Source: Meconema thalassinum (lineage: Eukaryota; Arthropoda; Insecta; Orthoptera; Tettigoniidae). From it: a stretch of DNA of 64,000 bases. Position 1 is the stretch's first letter; each line of letters starts with the position of its first letter. Below the pieces are notes generated by a model. The model saw only the letters and a list, made by a program, of their open reading frames with translations, was not told the origin of the DNA and made no database searches. The DNA lies in contig OX336389.2 in NCBI GenBank assembly GCA_946902985.2, positions 125,399,572 through 125,463,571 of the forward strand. The letters run 5' to 3'. A program made the translations under genes and the position numbers. Below are positions 44,701 through 56,700 of the stretch, one piece after another.

Positions 44701-47700
44701 CAGTCTACCTCGTATCCCATGATTATGGTTAGGTATAGAACAAAACATCGACTTTTCCTAGTGGAAACTTATCTTCACAAGAAGAAGTCTTCCAGTAAAT
44801 GTGTTCGGAAGATCAGCACTGTGGGTTTTTTTCTTGTGGGGGAACCTCAAACAAAAGGTATACAGAAACAATCCGCGTACTCTGGAGGCTCTAAAGAACA
44901 AAATAACTGCACCGATACCAAATATCAGTGAGGATGAATTACACCTACTGTACCAAAACTTCCTACGTCGGTGCAACGTGCGTCTTGAAAATGAAGGACA
45001 GCATTTCCAGCAACTACTCTGAAATTCATAGTAATGACGATTATTAAATACGTTAAAAAGTGTAAATGCGTTGAACTAGTTGGGCGCTACGCTGCTGCTA
45101 GCACCAGTACCTTGCTCGTCAGGCAGCTAGCCACAGTGGCCCGGCCGTCACACGACATCTGCGAGGCTCCGTTCTGTACAGAAGGCTCTCACTGTATTAT
45201 TGGCATTTGCAGGTTCAATCCCAAATCATAGCAGGGTTTGTCCTACCAATACCAGCAAAGAAGTAGGGGAAGCAAATCAACTCCAGGAATTGAGACCACA
45301 TTTCAAGGATTAATCCACCCACCCACTCCCTTTACAACATATGTTTACTTCAGTTTACAAGTTACAATTACAACTACGCCTACAATATATATATTTTACA
45401 TATTAGACCTAGCACATCCGAACTTACCAGAGTACCATAATATTATATAGAGAAAATACTCACTATTCCTCGCCCACCCCAAGGTGTGGCAATATGTTGT
45501 ATTTTCAGCTGCTTCTTCCGGCAGACATACAGGACGTACAAAATCTGAAAGTCTGACAGGCTGTTCTAACTTCACCATTACCACAGTGCTGCCCTCTACT
45601 GGTGATTTAACCATTCCTACTACCGGACGTTCTTGTTGCCAAGGAGATGAGCCGGAGAGACGAACACTGCCTAAACGAGCAATCCACTGAGCCTTTGGCT
45701 GCCTAAAATATGACAAGAGAAAATGTAAATGTAAATACATTAACAAAGTAAATAACAAAACTATAGTAAAGCCATCATTACTTCCGACTTGATATTTCAG
45801 TGTTATCCTTGAGTTATCCAGCAGTCAGAAGGAAAATCACTTTAACCAGACAATCACAGGCAGCCATTCAAATCCATATCTCACAACAAATTGAGTTCCG
45901 TTCGCCATGTCGCGATTTAGTGAACCAAACTCTAGCCTAGCACTGAAACGTCAAGTCGGAAGTAATGATGGCTTTACTATAATTACTGATATGAAATATT
46001 TATTGGAAATGCAACACATATCTAGGAAGTACAGTAATAAACAAAACAACTGCTACCAAAATATAGAAGCAAATTACATTCTCATTGAACCAAATGAAAG
46101 TGCTTTAATCAGTTTCATAGAAAATACAAAATCTGTTTACAGAAAATATGTTTGAAAATATTCTAAACAGTAAGGAAGTGTGTGTCTGATACCGTATTGG
46201 TGTTGGACTACACTAGAGAGACTCTGAAGTTATCTCCGTTTAGGGTTCATAAAACAACATTATTATTCACTTTGATAATGGTATCAACTTTAATAATCTA
46301 TACAAAACTGTACAATACTAATTTCTGCTGCCAGAAAGGGTGTATTAAAAATTGCATATTACCAAGAGCGAGCATGTCTGGCTGAATGATGCACCACCTA
46401 AATGGTTACAAAAGAAGCAAGCTACAATTAAAACTACACCTAAAAATTGCAAGTTATTATGTTCCTCCAAGATTTTCAAAATATTTACACTGCTGGATTT
46501 GTCTAAAAAAGAACTGCCATGCTGAGAACTGAAAGCAGTATGGTTATATTTAAAATTTAAAGTTAATATCATTATTTTGGTGGTTAACAATGCCATGGAA
46601 TATTCTGTGTTTCATAATGTGCCCTTAAAACCATTCACAAAATAGAAAAATGGAAGGTAGATATCTTCAATGGATTAAAAGATTAACTAGGTATATACAT
46701 TTTTATGATAACACTATTATTATACCTTTCAGCATTCAATCTCCATATGCCCAAGATTGAACTAGGTGCCCCTTAAGACACCCTATTTGCTGTTTATATT
46801 GCAGCCTCTTCTGCATCTATAGCTTTCTCTTATGTCTTGTCTTCCAGGTCTTCCCTGACTTCTCTTACTCTGTATTACATTCATTTGCATCACATGGCTC
46901 CACCGTTAAACAGACTAATATTACTAAATTTTCTTTGTATATAAATCTGCAGAAAATATTTTGCTAACATTCAGGGCCCTGCAGTGCCAGATCTAAAATA
47001 TTTTTCATGCAGTGAAGGAGTAAGCCTACCGCCATCCCATACTTGTTTATATTTTATAGGCTGGGTTAGTATGAAGCACCTCTAAATTTGCCCCATTATT
47101 TTGCAGAACCGTAAGTTTTTGTTTTGTTTTATTATGACTACATGGGTATTACCAGATTTGTAAAATAAAAATAATAGTTGGGAAGAATTTACACGAAGAA
47201 TGGAAACAGATGTAAGTGGCAGTAAAAGGATGCTGTATGGGCTTCTAAGAAGTAAGAGGAAAGAAAGAGTTACTACAAAGCTACTGAAAAAGGAAGATGG
47301 AGAGTTGTTAACACACCCAGAAGAGATAAAGGGACGATGGAAGGAGTATTTCGATAAGCTATTGAATGTGAACAATTGTACAGGTGAGATGGAAGTGACA
47401 CAGCCTGACGACTTTATAACCGAAGATGATATAACAATGCTGGAGGTGAAATTAGCAGTACAGAAAATGAAGATGGGAAAAGCAACAGGGGTGGATGAAA
47501 TCAGTGTAGAAATTATAAAGGCTGCTGGACCTGTTGGTATGCAATGGTTGTATAGACTGCTAAAGTGTGTGTGGAAATGGAAATGTGTACCAGAAGACTG
47601 GGAGAAAGGGCTAATAATATCAGTGTTTAAAAAAGGGGACAAGAAAGTGTGTGATAACTATAGAGGGATCACCCTCATATCACAGCTAGTAAAAATACTG

Positions 47701-50700
47701 GAAAGGATATTAGAAAGAAGAATGAGAAGAAAGGTGGAAGGAGAGTTGCAAGAGGAACGGTATGGCTTCAGGAGTGGAAGATCCACAGTGGACACAATCT
47801 TTAGCTTAAGGCAGGTGATGGAAAAAAACTGGGAATATGGAGAGTATTTGGTCATGACTTTCATAGATCTAGAAAAGGCATATGATAGTGTCCCCAGAGA
47901 GAAGGTATGGGAAACCATGGTTAAGATGAGACTAGGAAGAGAAATGTTGGAAATGGTGCAAGCAATGTACAACAACTGTGTTAGCAGGGTACTGACCCCA
48001 GTTGGAAAGACAGATTGGTTTAGGAACAAGACTGGACTAAGACAGGGGAGTGTGCTGTCACCTCTTTTGTTCATAATGGTAATGGATGAAATTGTAAAGG
48101 AAACAAAGGAAGCATATGGACATAAAGAAAATTAAGTTACTATTATTTGCAGACGATATTGTGGTCTGGGGAAGGAATACCGAAGAAGTGCAAAAACAAC
48201 TAGATGCACTGAACGAAAATATTCAGAAGTACGGCCTGAAAATCATATAGAGAAAAGCAAGACCATGGTGATGACAAGAGGGGAAAGACAAGGAAAGGGC
48301 ACTGTGAAAATTGGAAGTCAGAGTTTGGAAATTGTGGACACGTTCAAATACCTAGGAAGTGAATTGATGCAAACTGGTAGGTTGGACATGAAGATTGGCC
48401 GGAGGGTACAGCAGAGCAATGCATTCTATCAAAGTGTAAGAAAACTTGTTTGGGATAAGGAAGTACCAAGGAAAAGCAAGGAGGTAATGTATAAAGTGTA
48501 CTATGTACCCATATTAACTTATGCAGTTGAGACTTGGACCCTGACAAGCAGGCAAGAGAGTAGAATCCAAGCCAGTGAAATGAAATTCCTAAGAAGTATG
48601 ATAGGAAAGACAGAGTGAGGAATGAAGATGTTAGGAAGGAAGTTGGGATGGGAAAACTAAATGAGAGAATTGAGAAGAATAAACTAAGGTGGTTTGGACA
48701 TGTAAAGAGGATGGAGGAAAATAGAATACCAAGACAGATGCTGGAGGCCAAGTGCAAGGGTAAGACCTAGAACAAGGTGGATCGATTCAGTGAAGAACAG
48801 CGTGAGAAAAAGAAATCTGGACTGGGACAAGATCGTGGAAGAAGAATTGTGGAAGGAAAGAGGAAAGTGGAGAGGTGCCATAAATACCCCGACCCGGCAG
48901 GAGCTGGATAAGGCGAAATGATGATGATGATGAGTTTGCTTAATGGCTCCAAAATTATATCTTTTTACTGAAAAATACTTCTGCTGTTATTCTTCACAAA
49001 ATAACTTTCCTTTGATTTTTGTTCAATAATAGATTTTACAAATTCCTCATAATTGAATTAGCTTCTTCACTCTCAGTGGAAAGTACAGATAAGTTGGTTG
49101 GTATTTCCTGTCTCATAATGGATATACTGTAGTTGTTGTTTTGAAGTGTGGAACAGTGAGGTCATCTGCCCCTATCATGGTGGATCTAAGGTAACTTGTA
49201 ATTAGATTAACTTACTGAACCTCCTGTCACATCCACCAGATGTTGTTGGGAGAGCATCAATTAGATCTTTTACATGAATTAAATTTAAGATCAAGTGAAT
49301 TCATTTTAAACAGACCCAGCCAGTGACTGGAAACAGGAGGAGGAGGAGGAAGATGGGGAGGGGGAGGCGATGGATGGGGATGAGGAGGATGATGAGTGTA
49401 TTCATTTCCTCTAAATTTTAAAACCATTCTTTAACAAATGATGGAAGACCAAGATCTGAGTAGGAAACTCATCTGTACGGTATCTAAATCCATAGAATAT
49501 GACATCAATTGGCTAAACTTGCTGTGCAATGTTTCAGTTCCTGGCCACTTAGGTATTGATTCTTTCCCCTTTATGAATAGAAAGCCCTTTTTTTGTGTTG
49601 TAATCCTATCTCTTACTTGACCCAATATATTAAAACCAGTACTGAATTTAGTCTTGCTTCATCCAGCATCACCTCACCGGGCATGAATTTCCTTTTGGGT
49701 ACTCAGTGCATTTTCATGCCTGGTTCAAGGCAATCCTTTCCACCATTTCTTTAGCAACTTTTAACCATTTACTTGGCTCAGTTCTTAACCTTTCCATCAT
49801 CGTGTTGAGGCTGTACTTTGACAAAGTTATACGGTATCATGTATTTGTATAGTCGTGACGGTCAAGGTGTCCCCAGGTGACTATCTTTCATCCCCATTAT
49901 CGTACCACTCAGTCCCACCCAACTACAGCTCCCTTTCTCTCTACAACAGATGCCCCTTGTGATTTAAAGGTATTTAAAGGTTCTGTGGCTGTATAACTAT
50001 TGTCTTGGCGAGAGAAACTTAAGAGCTAACTCCTACTTAAAGCCCCAAACCCTCATTAAACTGCCCCCTGCTAGGCAAAAGCACTTATACAAGGCTTAGG
50101 ATCAATCACATGTTGATTTGTTTGAAACCGCCTGGGGATGTGTTAGTCGTCGCGACTATATTTCCTTATTGTCTCTGTTCATCTCTTTCAAGATGTTTGT
50201 CCATGCAACCAAATATGAAATGAATCAGAAGTCCTCCATGGCATGAAGAAGGTTTGTACTAATGCCCCACTATGCCCACCGTAAGTCAATTTTATGTGTT
50301 CTTCACATGTGTAATTGCCTATACATTTATTTCCTCATGTGAATGCTTTAGAAATTCATACACGGTAAATAATAACTCACATTGATTAGGTATTATCATG
50401 TACGTCATTAAAAATATATTGTGAACACTTTACCTCATTTTGTGAGAGAAAAAAAACCTGCTATAAAAATGGAGTCTTGGGATTAATTTTACTGTCCCCG
50501 ACCCAGATGAGACCCACCAAGGGTGGATACCCCTCTTTGCCCTCCTTAGATGCAGCACTGGATCCATGGCTGTCAAGAACACACAGTATGGTCATACCAT
50601 AGAATATTTAAAAGCATTCTCTCACAGAGACTGTTGATGTTCACTCAGAACTTCTGTACGGAACTCAAAATGCATTTCTTGAGTCGTGTCATCATCATTG

Positions 50701-53700
50701 ATTCGCATTAGAGAATTGAGAAATCTTTCATCAGTCCCGTGCACTTGTGTGTTTATAGATTTTGACTGATAACCTGTGTTTCTGTGGGGACTGCAGGAGA
50801 GTGTGTAGCTGTAATTATTAGGGTAAGGGATACGATCGCTGCCATAGGATTTGAAATGAGGTACTATGCCTGGAGGGAGAGTGGAGGGAAAACCAGGGGA
50901 AAACCCACACCCATGGTAGCCGCTGTCAGCACTGGCATTCGAACCTCAGATCTCCAGACTTGCTGCAGCTTTCCATCACCGTTTTGGCAAGAGATTAAAC
51001 ATGAACGGCTATGCAGTGAGGTTTGTGTCACTTCATACTCCTGGATCAATAGGAAATGAGAGATGTAAGTGGTCACAAAAATAAATGGATTTAAATTCTA
51101 TAACATTTTACGACACACTTGTGTGATCATCATGGTGTTACAAGGTAAAACTCACCCTTGAAAACATGAAGCTGTAGTGAGGAGCCATTCAGAGGAGATG
51201 AGTGTTCCATCACAAACATGAACGCCATCTTTGAAGAGCGCCGCATGCCAGGGCCAGTCTCCATGAACAGCCGACTTACCAAGTCCCTCGACACCAGTGT
51301 TATCTCGGAGTGGCTGGGTACCGCATTCTTTGAACAAGCAAATGAGCATTTGGGTAAATAATTTAAAATAAATGTGAACACTATCAGGAACCCTATCACT
51401 TTCCTTTGCTCTTTTCCATTTGCATTTCTTGATTCAAGATTATTTCTTATTCAGTACCGGTACCTTTTATATTCGAGGGATTCTTTTTTCTTTACTTTTG
51501 CAATTGCCAATCTAATATCTGATCTAATCTTACTAAGGAACTACCATAACCAGTTCATTTTCTCATGCTTGAGTTTAAGTAATTGAAGCGATTGATTTGA
51601 ATAATGTGAAATTTCGTCAGGCAACTAATACACAAATTGCTGTAACAATTCATACCAAATAACAGTAGTATAGTGTCACTAAAAAAAACAAGAAGACTAC
51701 TAAGACTGAACATTTGATACTCAGTGGGGTACAAAGCAGAGATATCCATGCTTCTGCAGAGATATCCATGCTTCTATCACAAGATAAATTTCCCCAATCA
51801 AAGTAAAACTCTGGACCACCCACTTGTGATTTATTCCAGTTAGGGGGTAACTTATCTGTATACATTGTTTGGTTATTTAGGGTACTAAGGCTTCTTTCAT
51901 AGTTACATGGCACATGCCAAGCATGTGAAGTAACATTGTTTAATTGGGACCATTTTATAGTTATCCGCTCGATCCTCACTGTTCCTTTATCCCTGTCAGG
52001 CATGTGGCTGAGGCGGGTTGGGATGAGCAGACGGCCGCCACGCGGGTGGAACTAAAGCCTTGCGGAAATTTTTATAGTTGACGCGTCATACCAGGTGGTT
52101 CAGTACAGTTTTCGGTTTGATAGTGTGTTAACCTGGATAATGAATGTTGGGATGAGCATGGAATGGTTCCTTGTAATATAAATCTGCGATTCTACTTTTC
52201 CAAATAATTCATCGAATGATTTTGGGCTCATCTTAAAACAATTTAAAAGAATTATTTAATCTTCTCATAGGTCAGCGTAGAGGGTTTCGAAAGTTCCTAT
52301 CACATCTCTTTTGAATATTCACAGGATGTCCACTAAAATGCTTTTATTTTCTTCTTTACTCTCGCCATTATCTCGTAGAGGTATGCAGCAGCAATCACTT
52401 CAGCAGTAAACCATGCCGCAGTACATGCTCGACTGATACAACACTATAAAAGGTCCTATCTGAAGGCACACGCCATATGCTGCGTGTGGCATGTAGCATG
52501 TAACTATAAAAGAAGCCTAAGATATTAGAAAGTGCATTTCTTGTATGAAAAAACTTATATTGAAAACATAATGTGACATACCCATGTCTGAACATCCCAC
52601 ATAGAGAACTTCCTTCTTTGGACAAGGAGCCCGAACAAATGTTATTTCAGCAGCAGTTGGATCTTGCATATGAACATATCGTACGTTGTCTTCTGAATCT
52701 TCTTGTATACGAACAAGATTCACAGTCCTGCAGAAAGAAAAAATAGAAGCAAATATTAAAGGTGCTGTGTGCCCAAATTATGATCGTGGGTGGATAGAAC
52801 ACGAAAAGCAAATAACAATGCAAAAAACCAGAGCCCAATATGACACCTGGTTCTAGAGAAATCCTTGGTATTGCACAGGGGACCAGGCTATGATGACATC
52901 ACTGAAGGTCAAGGTACGCTATTCCCGCACCATGCCACCTCGATGTCGAGTCTAAAATTAGGGTTGAAATCTTATGGTACCAATTTCATGTTTAGATGTA
53001 TTCAAAGAGGGCTCATAAAAATAAGGATTAACATTTTCAGTTTCACTAACACAGAAATGTCATCCAGCAGATATAAAGCTTGGTCGTGTGGGGCATCTAC
53101 TCAGCAAAAAGCTACCAGGGAAATGATTGGTAACTTTCAGGTCAATCATCGCAAATATATCGTTGGCTTACAAGTGATGCACACTAAGTCAGAAAACACG
53201 ATCCTGAGAAGATGAGCCTCGAGTATCCTTACATACAGCTTATTTCCTCATGAACTTATTCTCTGACTTTGTGTGTTTCACTTGTAAACCGACGATATGC
53301 CCAACTAAATTGGATCGGAAATATGTGATTCCACCTGAAGTAAATCTGCATGTGATTAATTACACTAGACAACAAATTTTAACTTTTGTTTTTTACAAAG
53401 GTAAAAAAAGTTGATTTATAAGGATTTGAGTGTGCTGAAGTTGAAAATGACAGTTAAAAATCTAGATTAGCTCAGGTTTGGAAGTTATTGAAACTTTTAT
53501 GTCCTTCACAAATTGTAATGGGACAAAAATTGTTGGTGTTATTAGCACATCTGCAGGGCATTATAATATAAGTTTTGATTCCACACAGTAACTCAAAAAC
53601 TCGCGTAAAAGTCACAATACAAAAAGGAGCAGTTTTGATTCCATACAGTAACACAGAAACACGTATCACAAAACACAATGGAGCACTACGGAAGACAAGC

Positions 53701-56700
53701 ACTCGTAGACTGTGTAAGCTAGAAACAAAACACAACATTCATTGGCATTCCTGAAATAAGAAAAAACGTGAGCTAAAACAGAAATAAGAACGTAACAAAT
53801 TTCATATAGCAAGGAAACTGACGAAAATTATTGAATTTTCTAATTCAGCATACCAAAATCTATAAAGATTGGGTATTTTTGTTTATATAAAAATTCCATT
53901 GTTGAACAATGTTATTAATTGCACCAATCTCAAAGGACTGAAATTCCGTTAGGGTACAAAACTAAATTTTAAGAACTAAACTCAAACACTGATGGAAGAG
54001 TGCAGTTACTATGATAAAATGGAAAGGAGAAGGGCCACCTAAGAAGAAAGCGACAAAGACAAAAGATTATTCAGTATGTCCTTTGACAATGGTATGTGCT
54101 CATTTCATATTTGCAAGGTAGTAGTTGTTTATTACAATGATCAGGGACTGTGTTTAAGGGTGAGCACGGATTAGGAACCACCCATCCAATAATATCTCTG
54201 ACCACCCGACCACGCACATACGCATTATAATATAAGTTTTGATTCCACACAGTAACTCAAAAACTCGCGTAAAAGTCACAATACAAAAATACTGTTATAA
54301 GTAGGCTAAGTAATGTAGGATTGTTTGATTTTATTGTTTTGTATTATTAACCTGACGATGGCTATTGCACTTGTGTTTAATGCCAAATAAAGTGATTCTG
54401 ATTCTGATAAAACTTACTTCATGGGGCAGATGAATGCAACATTCCAGCCAGTACGCCTATAACAATATGTAATAAGCAATACTTCCATGAGACCACTAAA
54501 AACTTGCTAACCCAAATTTGAAAACCAGAACTGCTCCTGCTGACTACCGTGGAATTATGCACAACCACCACAAAAAATATAAAATATTGAAATCAGTAAC
54601 TCGGGATTTAATTGAAGAATATAACAAAACTCAAAACTTGGCAAGAAGGTAGTTTCGTGCAAGATCCCTAGTCTGTTGAAATTGCTTCAGATTTCCTAAA
54701 TGAAGGGGAGGGGGCATACAACTAAAACATTAAATTCAATAACTCAGGATGTAATAAGGTACCTGTCATGAAACTTGGTAAAATAGAGAAACTACAGTCG
54801 ATCAAACCTCATGATTACCCGATTGAACATAACACACATCCACCATCTTGACTCTATAATTTGGTAAAATTGATTTCTTAGGTATAAATTAAGTAATGCA
54901 AATCTTTGCAAGAAGAATCACTCCATAATAAATCCTTTTCTTCATGTAAAAGCAACATCGTCTTCTAATTAGAACCGTCAACACATTTAAGGGAGCCCAA
55001 GGCAGATAATGTTAATATACAGTACACTCAAGACAGCAGGGTTGCATAATTTTAAGTAATTATCAATAACTCAGCATACAAATAAATTAAAATAAGCAAT
55101 TAAATAATAGTGTTAACATCATACTCACTGATATGAAAGGAGGCTACACATAGAGGCGGCTATCGTGTTGAGAGTTGTCTCCCTATTGGGTTCAGGTATG
55201 GTTGTGTTCAAGTTCTCAGTACATAGCTTTCCACTCTGGCCTTTCTCATTAAACACCACATAGCCCTCAGAGAAGTAGTATGGCTGATGGGGTGTGGCAG
55301 GTATCATGCTCCCTAATGCCGAAACACTGGGTGCCACCATCACTGAAACAAAACAGTCCCGTTTATACATGAGTCGTCCAGTTGCAAAACTCGTTTAATC
55401 CACATTTTCATGAGAAACATTTCTCTGGACTTAGCCTCGCGTATCTTTTGTGTTTCTTGTTTTCTACTTTTTTCTTTTTGCTTTGTGTTTTTGGTTTTGT
55501 GTTTGCTTAGTGCTTTTGCTTTTGAATTTTATGTTCTGCTTTTCTTTCTTGGTTTTGGTTTTGTGTTTGTTTTCTGCTTTTGCTTTTTTGAATTTTGCTT
55601 TTTGCTTTGTGTTTCTTGTTTTTTTTTCTGCTTTTGCTTTTGTTTTTGAATTTTGAATTTTGCCTTATGCTTCGTGTTTTTCTTTGTTTTGTGTTTGTTT
55701 TCTGGATAATCAAAATTAAACAAAACAAAATAAAAAATGAACAAAACAAAATAAAAATAAAAACAAAATAAACAAAATAAAAACAAACACAAAAAAACAA
55801 AACAAAAACAATACAAAAAATTAAACAAAACAATTTAAAATAAAACAAAACAAAATCAAAAAAACAAAACAAAATTAAATTAAACAAAGAAAAATAAATT
55901 AAAGTAAAATAAAATAAAGTAAAATAAAATAAAATAATAAAATAGATAATTTTATGACATGATCCTTATTCACAAGTGGATTAAACGAGTTTTGCAACTG
56001 GACGACTCACATCATCAATCGCAAACGATAGTGCACCAGTTTCTGAAATACAGTTTAATAGAGACCAACTAGGAAGAATGGAAACAAATCAATACACTGT
56101 GTATCTTGTTAATTCTCTTTGTTTTGTTCCAGACATTTCACCAGTTAATCAGGCCAGTGAAACTACTCGACCTTGAAGTTTTAGCAAACGGAGTGTGCTG
56201 CATAGAGGAGAGAAAGGAAACATTATAAGGCAAGGAAATAAGCACAACACACATATGTGGAAGAGTCTTTTACTTTCCTTCCTTTTCAACCGGCATCACC
56301 TTTACACAGAGCTGGTCATCTCTGATAAGCATCCAGGTGCTATCACTGATAAATATACTATATTCTGTTTTAGTGTTTTGAGAAACCATACTTTTCACAA
56401 TGATTTTATAATTTTCCCAATCAAAAAGCCAAATTAAGTACATTTGTGTTTATAAGGGTCTTAAAATTTGATGGTGATAAGACATGGAGTGACTATTGAA
56501 ACATGGGTTGAAAGCAGTCAATTTGAAATCAAATCATTAGAAATTCAAATTATAAGGACTTGCTATATTTCTATGGAATTTCCACCATCAGCTGAGTTTA
56601 AAGCGAGTATTTGTCAACGATGCTTCTCTGACTGAAAGGAAAATTGGTTAACAGCATATACAATCAACTTAAATCAACCAAGCTTTTGGTACTTACAGCA

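Noticed and set aside
45907..46155. 82-codon plus-strand frame
   Set aside because: Its start lies inside the MITE at 45764-45979 and it has no family features.
47082..47642. 186-codon minus-strand Ser/Phe-rich frame
   Set aside because: Antisense of the LINE reverse transcriptase.
55410..55887. Phe/Cys-rich plus-strand and Lys/Gln-rich minus-strand frames
   Set aside because: Low-complexity T-rich and A-rich halves of an inverted-repeat element, not proteins.
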